Source: Paracyclopina nana (Eukaryota > Arthropoda > Copepoda > Cyclopoida > Cyclopettidae). Taken from it: a stretch of 64,000 nucleotides of DNA. A program made the translations under genes and the position numbers. A model generated the notes under the pieces. That model saw only the letters and a program-made list of their open reading frames with translations. It was not told where the DNA came from and did no database searches. This document shows positions 25,101-36,535 of the stretch, one piece after another. Location of the stretch: the NCBI GenBank assembly GCA_019096065.1, contig JAGUCH010000003.1, positions 10,416,001-10,480,000 of the forward strand, read 5' to 3'. Each line of letters opens with the position of its first letter. Within the stretch, counting starts at the first letter, position 1.

Positions 25101-28100
25101 CAGCGAGCTTCTTAAAAATGCCGCTAGGTGGCGCTGCATGTATTTCTGTTAAACACATCAATGATGTGCAATGAGAGTTCAGAGCAAAAGTTCAATACAT
25201 ATGAGAGGCGACAGTAGATTTTATGCGAAAACAGCATTTTAATCATGTCAGGCAGGAAACATACGGTAGAATATTGCTAGGATATAGGAATCTAGGTAAC
25301 TGATCGAAAGTATCTGAAAGTATTTTTTTTAAAATTACTAGCAAGACCTTCGTGATTGTTATTCTTGCTCATTGAACTTCTCTAATTTCTATCAGTAATT
25401 TATTGGCAGCTGCAAAAAATAATAGCGGCCGAGAATCCATCATTAGAGATACTTGTGGTGTGTCGAGCTAAGAAAAGTTGGGCTCGGGTTAGTGATGGAA
25501 CGAGCCGGAAATTTTCAGCTTGATCAAGCTTCAAGCTTTTTGAAAAGTGTTCGAGCGATCCCAAGCTTTTGAAAATTATTATCAAGCTTTTTCAAGCTCA
25601 AAATTTCACATTTCAAGCTTTTTTCAAGCTTTTCACTTTTTTAGTACTTTAAGATAAAAAATTGTGATTTAGTCACCAGATTTGACAAAATTGCCCAAAA
25701 AATGTAAAAAAAAATGACAGAAATAGCTTTAACTTTGATTATGTACTGCATTCCCTTAACTATTTGTTAACTTTAAAATCAGACCTTTTTCTTTTGATTA
25801 AAAATGAATTAAGTTTTTTTTGGGTGTCAAGCTTTTTCAAGCTTTGCATTTTTGGGTTTCAAGCTTTTTCAAGCTTTTCAAAATTTGGTTCGAGCGATCC
25901 CAAGCTTTTTGCTTATGTAGCTCAAGCCAAGCTGAAACTCGTTCCATCACTAGCTCGGGTCGGGTCGGGCCGGGCCTGAACTTTTTATTGAGGCTTCGGG
26001 CATTTTCGGGCCTGTCTAAAAATGTTTCGGGCTTTTCAGGCTGAGACATAGGCCTGGTTCACCTGGATATTATGGCCCTGTTCACCTGCATTATTATCAG
26101 CAAAATAACGCGCGATATTATGCTGATATTTGCAAATATCCGGTATTTGTAAAATCATTTTTCAGATTTTGACTTCGGAATCGATCTATTGCTACCAAAA
26201 GCCATCCTGCACCAAAACAAAAAATCTCAGTTTCTCAGTATTTCTCTCCAATATTTTGCCAAAATAACGGCAATAATAAGCAGGTGAACAGGCCCTATGA
26301 CGCGTCATTATGGCGCGATATTATGAGGATATTTGGAAATATCGGGTATTTGCAAAATAATTTTACGAATTTTTTCTTAAAGTCTCGATATTTCCTTTGA
26401 TTTCGCTCCGATATTTTGTAATATCGAGCCATAATGACGCGTCATAATATCCAGGTGAACCGCGCCATAATCTACAGTTTTTCAGGAAAAATCTGAATAA
26501 AAATCACTTTGTTGTTAAGAAATTCACCTCAATTACTCAAGGTTATGCAAATGAAGGGATACTTAACAATCAAACTCAACATTAAAGCCCATAATCGATA
26601 ATCTGGAGAAATTGTTTTTCTGATATTGAACAAGTTTTAGAATTTAAAAAAAGTGTCATTCAGGCCACTTCGGGCTTTTTCGGGCTTTCTGAAAATTGGC
26701 CCGAGTCGGGCTCGGGCTGGGGTCTTATTTAGCTCGGGCCAGAAATTGGTATCGGGCTTTCGGGCTCGGGCCTGAGCCCGATACACCTCTAAGAGAGACT
26801 TGAGTCGGAAAAGTAGTGCTTGTGCTTGGCTGCTTGCAGTCTAGGAACACGCCCAATTATTGGGATTGAGCATTAGCGATTGAATTGAAGTATGACCGAA
26901 AATTCGAAATATAATTCGAGCTGGTTAGAGATTAAGAGTGAAATGCTTAAGTTGACCTAAACTTTAAGTCGAGTGAAATGCTTAAGTTGACCTAAACTTT
27001 AAGTCGAGCTAAATGCCTATGTTCTTTGAGTTGAAACTCGTTCCTTAACTACGGAACTGTTCGAGGTGACAATTTAAAAAATAAGAATCGTGCTAAATCT
27101 TACCCTGAAATGTGGATAACGAATTCAAGCATGTTCGAGTCGACTCATTTTGAAGATGAGCTCGTTGTAGGTAGTGCAAAGTGCCTATAGTGGCTTAAAA
27201 TGACCAAATTCATCCGATTAATCGATAATTTATTTAAAAAATAATGGAATTCCATTCGAGTTCAATCGCATAACAGATCAAATTTTCAAGTTATTCAAAA
27301 ATTGTTGATCATTTAGCAAACAAGGCCATGAAGTATTTTTTAGAGCAAAAAATAAAATTGGGCTTGAAAACACATTTACTAAATAAATTCAAATGAACTA
27401 AGCTTGCAACCATTTGAGAATTAACGCGCTAACCGATTGGCGAAATATGGGCCGATTTCCATTTCACTCATGTGTCAATCGAGCTAACTGCGAGCGAAGC
27501 AGCATAGCAAACATCCAACTTTTTCAAATTGGCACTAGGTGGCGCTGTATTCATTTGCTTACAAGAATAACAAGGCAGGATCGCATCATTACAAATGAAT
27601 TGAAACGCTTGCTATCATTCAATATAATCGATGAATGCAGCTTGCATGCCAAAATGGCTTTCATTCACATTTACAAGAGAAAAGAAGGGGAACATGTCTT
27701 AAAATACTGTGAAAAATATCAACACTCAGTTGATACTTTATGTAATTCTACTATTTGCGCGTATCCATAACAATCTCGTCGTCCCTTTTTTAAGGCGGCA
27801 AAGGCGCTTTGTGGGAGGATCGCATATTACGTAATATTTATGTGCTGATTACTCAGCTCTATCTAAAGTTATTAATAACGTAATGCATGGAATAGATTAC
27901 AAGCCCAAAAAGAAATGCTCATGTGCAAGTAATGTAGTGTCTGACCCTGGGCTGATCAGTTGGTCAGTTAAACCGGCTTGCCAATAAGCTTACTGTTATT
28001 CACATAAGTATCATAACAATAACATTGATGTAGGGCGATCCCAGCGGCCTTTATGGGCAACATTTGTGATTTTCAGCTGACACTGCTCGAGCAAAAAAAC

Positions 28101-31100
28101 TGAGTTACCGCGTTTTTGCGACTCGTAAAGTAGTTCGAAATAAAGACCCAAGCACATAAGAGTTATCAATTTTTGTAAAGGATTACTTTATGACAGTAAA
28201 ATAAAATGGGTTTAAATCTATTTTACCCAATAAAACTTAAAACATCAAGACGTTAGAGTCCTGAAGCTATGCATTTGTAAAAACAAAGTAACCATTTACT
28301 ATAGCTATTTGCCCTAAATAAAGTGGCTCAACTAATGCATACAAAATGTGATTTTGAACTCGGCTCACAAGTGTTTCTTCAAAAAACTCGGTAGATGGAG
28401 TGTCTTTGTTATGATGCTGCTGTCTATTGGAAGAATATCTATTTATATATGTAAACAATTTATAAAACAAGCTAATAAAATAGCTGAGCAAATTTTGTAA
28501 AGTAAAAATCGAGTGGCATTTTTGCGGGCTCGAGCTTGCGAGAGCCAAGTAATGCTACGAGATTTTTACTTTGCAAAATGAGCTCAGTTATTTTGTAAGC
28601 CTGTTTTATAATTAGTTTACATATATATACGATTTTATATGACGGAAAGTAATTTTCAAATGTTAATGAAGTTACCAGACCATGCAATCTTGACTTAGCA
28701 TCTGATCCATTACTTTAAAGGCTTGGGTTGAGAGGCCCTCAGTAGGGCAAGAGTAGTTGAAAGCGTTAATCAATCAATTAAAAATTTGCATTTTGAATTT
28801 GGCACTTTTTGGAGCTTAAAGATCTGTTAATCAAGTTTTGTCTGGTCTCTCTGATAGAGCCTCTACTCTTAGCTCAGCTTAGAATAAGCATAAAATGGAA
28901 TTCTAGCAACAACTTTTCTAACTGTAATGGTAGCTCCGGCAGTAGAGCGCTGGATTCCTAATCCTTGGTTACTGGGTTCGTTCCCCCTTCATGGCATTTT
29001 TTCTCTTTTTTTCAGCAATCGGCTTTACTCCTTGGACAATGTCATTGTAACAGCGGTGCAACACACCTTATAAAATACTTTATAATGTGTGTCACTTGAT
29101 AAAGTTAAACGTCAGAGCTTTTATATATGTGTAGTAATATGAACTGAGACGAATTGGTAAACTGAATTATACATGCGAAAATTGCTTTCCATCATATAAA
29201 TTTAAAGAATGCCTTGCTTTCAGTTATGATAGTTGATATTGATTTTTCATCATAATAGTTCACTAATTACTATAGAAAATTAAAAATATTGAAATACTGT
29301 TCCAGCATAAATAAATCACTCTTCACTCAGCATGACTTCAGTGCAGGGGGAAATATGTCGTTTTTTGGGTTTTCGAGCATTTAGGGCGATTTATGGCGCA
29401 TTTCCTTACCAATGACGTCGAGAGCAATTTTTCTGTATCTGGTTGGCGATCTCTTGAAGTCGACTCTGCATCGGTACGTTCCCGCGTCTTCCTGATTGAC
29501 TCCATGCAACGCTAAAACAGCCGTGGGCACAGAATGCGTGTGAAGTTGGGCTCGAGCCACTTCAATGTCCGTTTCCGAGGCCCAAATCTTGCCCTGGCTA
29601 TCGAGGCTTTGTTGTCGCAGGTCAAAACTAAAGTAAGAAAAAATGGGCACAAGCATTATTATAAGTATTGTATGGCAGCTTTCGAGTTTCGAGCTGCTCC
29701 AGTAGGAGCAATAAGGTGTCATATTTTACGAGCCACAAAAAGGGAAAGCAGCCTTTTTTCAGGGGAAAAAACTAAAGCAGCCTCGGATTAAGATTGTTAC
29801 ACAACTTGCTGCACGATGACTTGACCTTAACTTCCTCCTTGAAAATTAAATCAGGCTTAACTCTGCAGCAGACCAAAAACGAAGTTAACTTGGCCACCAA
29901 ATGAAAAGGAAAAAGATATATGTATTAGACTGAGAGGATTTTGCCAAATCTGCTTTTGATATCTGCCAATTTCTCCAGTTTTCAAGGCCATGTCACCAGC
30001 GCATTGTTATAATGTAAAATACAGCTGAGTAAGCAAAGAATGCCAGAATGCCATAAATGTAATGAGAAATTTCAAGGATGGTAATTTAATAACAGACCTC
30101 TTACTTAAGTTGGCTGGAAAATATTACAAGTGGCTGGCATTTGCAATTAACTCTAATGAAATTTCATGTATAACGTATTTAGCGCAAAAAGTGAAAGCAG
30201 GCTTCAAAGTCTTAAAAAAATAAGAAAGTATTTCTTTATATACCATTTGTATATACTGAAAGGCTCCTCACCTATATAATGGTTTGCCCAATCCATCTTT
30301 GTACCATAAAACAATGTTGACACGGTCACTGGGCGATGACGGAGTTATGTTACAGGGCAAATTGGTCAGCATTCCGGCCACAGACTGAATGCGAGTCACG
30401 GGAACTGGAACAATAAAGAAAAAAGGGATGACCAACCAAGGACATGAAAACTATCAAGCTAAGCTATTATACACATTGGCTCGTTCTTCATTCGGATTTC
30501 TTTTATTAACCAGATAACGGATTTTAACGACTCTCATAAACCTAAATGGGTTGTAGAACTATAGAGCACTTATTTAATATCCTAATTGTTACTTTTTAAA
30601 CAGTAGCTTGTTTAAAAGGAGGCTTTTTCAAGAATACGTAATTTGCAAGTAATGGTAACGGTTTTATTTGGCCTTGACTATTTTTAAGGGAGTTATGAAC
30701 AGAAAATGAGGCTTTAAAAAAAGGACCTTTCCACAAATTAGAGCGAGAGGATAATTGAAAACCGTAGCATGGTTACTATCAAAAAATTGAATAATGGTCA
30801 AGCCTCCGAATCTGTTTACACCATCTTTCACAATACGTTACCAGACAATGAACTAAAAGGGATGTACAGAACAAGCCGTAACCTTTAGTGAAGGCAATAT
30901 CCCCCACAAAAAAAGAAAGAACTGACAGGTTACAGACTCCAAAACAAAAAAGAAGCAAAATTCTGGCTCATTTTTGGCATTGCGAGAAAGCAGCCAAAGG
31001 AGTAGCAGCAACATCTTGATTTGCTATGTAAGATACGATCAAAAATAGCTAGTATCTTAATGGTTTTCTGACTGATTGGCTCTGCGATAGCTTGAGTTAT

Positions 31101-34100
31101 GATCCATAGGCTTTTATCTGATTTTTTGGCTGTAGTACTGCTTTATGATGGCTTGGTTTGCTGATCAGGCTCAAAAACTTGTGGAGGAAATTGGTTCATT
31201 AGGTCTTGAACAAAGTAGGCAGCTCTTCATCAAACTTTTTTCCTCGAATGAAAAAAAGTCGAGCTTTTTTACACGCAGCAGATCGGATTAGCTCACCACA
31301 GCACAGTCTAGTTTATATGTGTCAGCTTTTCAACTACCTTTAAGAGAAGAGAGTAGTAACAGGAGACAGTTTGGAAAACAAAATCCCCAAGGGGAAAAGT
31401 AGGCCGCCAGAATTGTTTCCCCAGCCCCAATTTTGACAGCTCGCTTCACCGTGAAATCGATCGTGAAAAAGTTGCCTTTTCCGTAATTGCATCCAATTTG
31501 CGACAACTTTGCAGTGGGATAAACTTGACTGCCTCGTACTATTTTTCATGATTTCTTCATTTCACTCGTATAACTGTAACCAGTGTAATGATGCGAACCG
31601 ACAAATGTAAGGCCGCTTCTTAAGACAACAAGATCCGTTTCAAGAACTTTTGAGGACTTGGATTATTTCCTTGGAGGTGGAAAGCATCAGAATTTTAGGC
31701 TTAGTATCGAAAAGGCTGCGTTTGATGCCATATTTCTGACAACACAGAAGCTACGTGTTTCCCTGTCGAATCGGCACAAAAAGCCGATCAATCACCCGCA
31801 TTAAGTGGTTTATTTTGGCGCGAACAGCGTTATAAACTATAAAGGCGTTTTTTTTGGCCATCAGGCAGAAAAAATGGCCCTGAAAAACTGAGCCCACTAA
31901 ATCCTAGATGAAAAAGGATCGTTTTATTCTCACTTTCTCCTTTGTACCCAATTTCGCGGGGTAATTTTTGGCGGCCTCCAATTAGCATGAGAATGGCGCC
32001 AACCACCTCAGCTCAGATGAAGATGATCATGGATCTTTCTACAATTCCACTAACACGTCCAAGTCGAAAAACTTTGTTCCTGCTTACTTGGCAAATGCAC
32101 AGTGGGTCCCGTTGAAGCATTTTCCTCCATTTCTGATTTTTCGTCAAATCGGCAGTGCATTAGAAAAGCCCCTAAATGACTGTAAAACTCGAACTTTTAA
32201 CTCTTTCTAGCAAAGTCTTACGCACATCCACGCACTTTTTTTGCAATCCAACCCTGTTCATATTACTTTTTCTCTAATTTGACAGTGTTATAGGTTGGAC
32301 AACCTTGGACATAATAAGTTCTGCTAATATTTGGTTTAGTTTTACATGGAAATAGAAGAGTCATCTTTTTGGGTCAATTTTGACACTTATTTTAAATGAA
32401 ATCCTGTTCTCTTGTGGCCTAAAATACTTAAACTAACTCTAATTAAAGGCTTCAACAAAAAAATCATAGTTCTAATGGAACAGTAAAAGCTTGTAGCCAC
32501 TTTTTGACATTTCTTTTTTCTTAGATTTTTTTATCAAAATCAGGATGCTTCTCAAACATGATCTTCAATTCACAAATCGAATTGAATTTAGAGCCTTTTA
32601 AATGGCCAATTCTGATCACCAAGAACCCATAGGAACTATTATAAGATAAAAAAGTGTTTGAAACTGGATTTCATAATTTAGCTGAAATGGAGAAATAAGG
32701 GTCTCCGTGGCCCACTGTGAAATGGAAGAAGTTTTTTTCCTCTACACCACTTTCTTTTTTAAGGCCGGCCCAAGGCTCGAGCAGTTATATTTGGTCAAAA
32801 ATAGTCTTTTTTAGGGGGGCCGCGACGACTTACGAACGCAGATCGAGCCTAGAGAGCCATTTAGAAAGCTCAAAATTCATTGGCAATCGGACCACGTCTA
32901 CATTTGCTTGGACGGAAATTGGGTCACACATTTACTACAATATATACTATATATATTTGTGGATGTGTGTGTGTGTGCAAAATCTGCCATTTTTGCCCAC
33001 TCTTTTATATGGGCTAGCCCATAATAGCGTGAAAGATTGCTCTTTCCCGCCTTTGCTATAAATGTGGTCCAAAATGGAGGCTATCCTCCGTTTTGCAAGT
33101 CTGTCTGCTTCAGAAAATGCATTTCTAAATATCACTTTCAAAGTTTGCTCGCCAGGGGCGCTGCATGCTTTTGTTTTGATTACGCTCTAACAAGGAATCG
33201 AACCTGAGTTCATGTACACAAGTTTGCAATTTCGACGCTAGGTGCGCTGCGTGTATTTGAGTGCATGATAAATAGCGAGCCCTGTGGGAATCGAACCATG
33301 ATTCATGCGGAGAAAGGCATACAGAGCTTTTTGATGAGAAATTGGCCTTCATGAGGCTTAAATTGGAACAGGATGCTTTACTCGACTTGTCCCATAATTC
33401 ATGTGGAGGACGTGCTCTTTAATATATACCGCCCATGTACGTAGTACACTGCTATGTGAAGTATGTCAAGCCAAAAAATTCCCCAAGCCAGGAAAGCTCA
33501 ACAGGTGAAAAATGAATTCCAATTAGAATAGGCCAGAGTAAAAAAGAGAGATCGTGTACACCGCGGAAAAAAAATTGCCATAGCTGGATAAAAACGAGTG
33601 CCATAAAAAGTGACCTCGTGTGGAATTCCGCAATCCGGATCCAATTGTCAAAACGGATATTGGAGTCAAGGGTAGCAGTGTAGGGGATTATCTTTGCGGC
33701 ACATGGCTCCGAAATGGTTTACGACATGAATAAATGGCGTCACACATCATACATACGACGACGAGATGTGACATCGTTAGTGTGTCCCATAAAATTTGAC
33801 CCTCCCTCCCTCCCTCCTTCTCCCCAAAATAAGGGGGAGAATTCGTGGAGCAAATAAAGAAGAAACTGAAATCCAATTTAGACTTTGCAAATTATCGGGT
33901 TTGCAGCTGCAAAATTAAAGGCCTTCAACTGTATGCCACCAACCACGACTGAAATTGGCCTTGACTTTGGAAATTATTCTTGGCACTCTTTGGCAGTGTC
34001 AAAGAGTGTCTCCCTAACAAAATGGCAGCACCAAGTTCAACTTTTGTTTTTGGCAAATCCAGTCCATATACTACTTTGGTGTACTATTGTTAGCTTGGGA

Positions 34101-34353
34101 TTAGCAGACTGGTAAACTACTTCTACTTATTGTGACAATGGCAAAGCGGAAATCAGCTTTTTTGGGGGCAATTTCCGGCGGGGCGCAGAAGCCCCATTTT
34201 TTGTATACCCATATACACATAACTATAAATGTATTTACCGTTGTCGTCATCACTTTGGCCAAAACTCGACCTTCCCTCCACAGTGGGCTGGTTGGCAACG
34301 AGAACGCAGTTCAAAATGGCCGCAAAGGCCGCAAGTCCCCTCGGAAAAGCCAT
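10153..34353 (-). CDS. side-like: Sidestep-family immunoglobulin cell-surface receptor
   Basis: Sixteen exons join in phase (5' to 3'): 34353-34239, 30404-30272, 29627-29410, 24573-24460, 24129-23926, 23867-23713 (or 23707), 23041-22900, 21464-21334, 19905-19746, 19678-19573, 19091-18907, 17842-17535, 15735-15336, 12120-11837, 11006-10767, 10203-10153; about 981 residues. Order: signal peptide (MAFPRGLAAFAAILNC), Ig1 39-155, Ig2 156-261, Ig3 262-360, Ig4 361-457, Ig5 458-554, FnIII from 555, TM about 701-720, then about 260 cytoplasmic residues. Family marks are clear: WYKDGLGKPLYSFDLR, EDAGTYRCRVDFKRSPTR, a VPP link into Ig2, and CHIDSNPPPSSIKWRFN in Ig5. Known members such as Drosophila Sidestep bind Beaten-path proteins in motor-axon guidance; that role is inferred here. 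The donor of exon 6 is ambiguous (two in-phase GTs). The tail is rich in Ser, Pro, His and Gln and is unrecognised. The last 17-codon exon is the least certain. Confidence 0.92.
12121..15335. other. Intron of the Sidestep-like gene; no second gene seen
   Basis: A 3.2 kb intron between the TM exon and the first cytoplasmic-tail exon. Frames at 12369-12773 and 12510-12746 are short, overlap one another in antisense and have no motif. Confidence 0.5.
15904..16326 (+). other. Unexplained 140-codon open frame inside an intron
   Basis: ATG to stop is open for 140 codons on the strand opposite the host gene, within its intron 15736-17534. It contains a hydrophobic stretch near residues 50-70 (AADIAVVTIIGFMIVFCG). 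I see no family match, promoter or splice site, so it may be chance. A CTCF-like motif lies just downstream at 16405-16421. Confidence 0.2.
16405..16421 (+). promoter_or_regulatory. CTCF-like motif
   Basis: Reads GCGCTAGATGGCGCAGC, within an intron of the Sidestep-like gene. Confidence 0.4.
21536..21980. repeat. Dispersed GGCTTTCACTTTTACTTC repeats
   Basis: At least four near copies of GGCTTTCACTTTTACTTCGA lie at about 21550, 21680, 21773 and 21834, with a shorter one near 21950, all in the same direction within an intron. The spacing is irregular, so this is a decayed tandem array or repeated small insertions. Confidence 0.6.
25121..25140 (+). promoter_or_regulatory. CTCF-like motif
   Basis: Reads CCGCTAGGTGGCGCTGCATG. 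Its flank resembles that at 27531 and 33236, so the motif may be spread by a short repeat. Confidence 0.45.
25480..25962. mobile_element. Foldback element rich in AAGCTTTTTCAAGC
   Basis: The ends are inverted: GCTCGGGTTAGTGATGGAAC on the left and GTTCCATCACTAGCTCGGGT on the right. Inside both ends, copies of CAAGCTTTTTCAAGCTTTTC and TTCGAGCGATCCCAAGCTTTT are repeated. No coding frame. It lies in the 4.8 kb intron between the Ig1 and Ig2 exons. Confidence 0.7.
25955..26790. repeat. TCGGGC-rich repeat interrupted by the MITE
   Basis: Segments 25955-26045 and 26655-26790 consist of variants of TTTCGGGC, CTCGGGC and TCGGGCCTG in the same orientation on both sides of the nested MITE. The simplest reading is one TCGGGC-rich element split by insertion. 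Confidence 0.5.
26050..26468. mobile_element. Nested inverted-repeat MITE
   Basis: The outer ends are GGCCTGGTTCACCTGGATAT (26052) and ATATCCAGGTGAACCGCGCC (26448). A second inverted pair lies within: GGCCCTGTTCACCTGCATTA (26073) and TAATAAGCAGGTGAACAGGC (26277). The right half repeats the left-half pattern (GCGCGATATTATG, ATATTTGCAAATATC), so one copy appears to be inserted into, or duplicated within, another. Confidence 0.75.
26941..27022. repeat. 35 bp tandem repeat, about 2.3 copies
   Basis: The unit AAATGCTTAAGTTGACCTAA... begins at 26941 and again at 26976, then tails off at 27011. Confidence 0.8.
27531..27550 (+). promoter_or_regulatory. CTCF-like motif
   Basis: Reads GGCACTAGGTGGCGCTGTAT, very close to the general CTCF consensus. 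Confidence 0.45.
28445..28628. mobile_element. Foldback (hairpin) element
   Basis: The left arm (TATATATGTAAACAATTTAT... AGTAAAAATCGAGT) pairs with the right arm (CTACGAGATTTTTACTTTGC ... TTAGTTTACATATATA). The loop near 28530 reads GGGCTCGAGCTTGCGAGAGC. It is a different family from the 4.8-6.4 kb hairpins but has the same design. Confidence 0.75.
28921..28990 (+). repeat. tRNA-like (SINE head) sequence
   Basis: Contains GGTAGCTCCGGCAGTAGAGC (A box) and GGGTTCGTTCCC (B box) with a seven-base loop whose centre would read CCT. The acceptor stem does not pair, so it is probably a tRNA-derived repeat. Confidence 0.4.
30405..34238. other. First intron of the Sidestep-like gene
   Basis: A 3.8 kb intron after the signal-peptide exon. 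It holds a (GT)n run at about 32965, a (CCCT)n run at about 33802 and a degenerate CTCF-like motif at 33236-33253. No nested gene is evident. Confidence 0.5.
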
Positions 34354-36535
34354 TGTAAAAAATGGCCACTGCTGTCAAAGGGCATCCATAATGCACTACA
34401 TATTTCACTGCGTGATGCACAAATGAATGAATAATTTTGGGCAGCGTCGAGCGCCTTTAAAATGCTCTGTATTTTGTTGTATGTAGAGCGGTGCTCTTCT
34501 CTGTTGACTGGTGATAAGAGCAGACTCAAGGCTCTCTATATACTGGCAAAGACTTGGTTGGGATGGATGCAAGAAGCGCGGAAAAGGCCAAAAGCGCCGC
34601 GCGCTGCCATGCGATGCTAGCTGCTGCTTCTCAATGCGATCCCTAGCCTTTCTTCCGAAACCATTTCTATTTAAGGCCAAGCCATCAAAATTCAAATTTA
34701 CGGCGAGCGCGCGAGTGAGAGATTGACATACTTCCGATCCGGCGCAACTCAACCAGTAACGCGAAGCGCGTTGACAAATCTAAGGCGCTGAGGTGGAATA
34801 TTTGTAATGAGCTTTGCGAGGCGAAATATGAATTTCTGAGCAAAGCTGCTGCTGGCTACTATGCTGGCAGCATCTGGAAGCTCCCGCTCCTTCCTTGGAC
34901 TGCTGCTGGTATTGGCAGTTAAAAATGAGTTCAATTCAGCAGCGCACCAAAAAGTTTTCAGTTTTCAAATGAGAGCAAAGGGCTGCCAGAAGTAGCCATC
35001 TCAAGCATTCTTTTGGCGCTCACAAGTTCTCCTAAATGAGATACAGCTCTTTTACTAAGGAGGGATGTTTTAAAAATGCAGCAACCAAGGTCATTTGCAC
35101 TCTCACGCGAAAAAGAAAGCTTTTTCGCAATTTTTCAAATCAGCAATGGAAGATGAGCGAGTGGCCGTAGAGATCTTTTGGGCTTCAGTACGGTCAGCCC
35201 GAGCACTTGAGCCAACTTGTACGAAATTAGAGTGGACAAGTGAGGAAGGGACGCTTGTATAATGTTGCTTTCTCTAGTGTCCTCAAAGGACCTCGACGGT
35301 AGTTCAGAAGCTTTTGTGCCGTCGCACATAGTGGGGGAAATTTCAAATATAATCCCCCTTACTAACCATGATGCCTCAACCTCCCTCACTCAGTATCACC
35401 ATTATCCTCTAAAAATTGAAAAATGGATTTTTGGAACATTTGCCCCCAGTGTGGCTCGTCGAAAGCCTACAATTTAAATCGTCAGCCGCCCATGGGACCG
35501 AGAGAAGTGATTGTAGTTGTAGTAGTGGCGTGCAAAAGAAAAATCCTCATATTGCTTGGGGAAATCCGCATCCTCTCTTTTGGTCTTCAAAATAGAAAAT
35601 AAAGGCCAAGCAGGATAAATATTTGATGGAGGAGGACTTGATCAGAGAATTCCTGTAAAAGTTTCTTTAAGATGCAAATAGTAAATGCTCCTTTAAATTC
35701 AAGAGATTCCTTGTCAGCCTTGCATGCAGGCTAAGTTGGAGTGGTGATGCAAAGAAGGATGGACCCTTGGAATTATTCTACTTTTTTGTTGAATTTCAAG
35801 CAGAAAAGAAGGAGGAGGAGGAGGACATTTTTTTACCTTAAAAGTTGGCAACAAGCAAGCTTCTATAATAGGGGGAAAGAAGACAAAAAGACATGCAAAC
35901 ACCAAAGCTTGCCTAATTGCAATTCCCCAACCCTACATGAAAAAATCCCCTTAAAAATGCTCCACATTCTTTATTTAAGCTGGACTTACTCAAACATTTT
36001 TCATATTTATTTCAGCTTCAAAAAACAAAGATTCAAAGTTCAAGTGCAACTGTACAGTAGAGTTTGAGAAGTAGTGGGCTTTTAAATATGCTTTTAGTAA
36101 GTATTAGAGGCAGTTTTTCCATAATAATAATATCATTGATAACGCATAAGTGCATGAGATTTTGTAGAGCTTTCTTCACCTAGACCTACTAACTAACTAG
36201 AGCCGCCGTTTTAATTGCAAAAATCAACCTGTCAAGTGCTTTTTCTTCCAAAATAAAGAGAGGTTGCGTGACTGTGAGTCAAAGTTGTTGCGCGCGGTCG
36301 CAACTCGATGTTTGGCCTAAAAAGCTATGAAAATATCTGTCTAGGACTAGCTATAAAATGATGAAACTAGCACACTAATCATAGCACATTCGATTTCTTC
36401 CGCCAAAATGGACTAATTTCTGGTTGATGCTGAGCAAGGCAGCTCATTTGCGGCGTTTGCGTTGTTCTCCTTGTGTTGCTGCAGCTGGTTAGTAGATGAA
36501 GATGCTGATGCCCCGAAATCCAGGGCATATGTTTG
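34354..36535. other. Spacer between the Sidestep-like gene and NAPRT
   Basis: It contains the upstream region of the Sidestep-like gene (minus) and the 3' region of NAPRT (also minus). A GGAGGAGGAGGAGG run lies at about 35810. AATAAA on the minus strand occurs near 36006 and 35970 and could end NAPRT transcripts. No coding frame is supported. Confidence 0.5.

Noticed and set aside
27414..27770. 118-codon plus-strand frame inside the receptor intron
   Set aside because: It includes a CTCF-like repeat copy, has no recognisable domain and looks like chance.
28921..28990. Arg-tRNA with a CCT anticodon
   Set aside because: The loop could read CCT, but the acceptor stem fails and the anticodon stem has only about three pairs.
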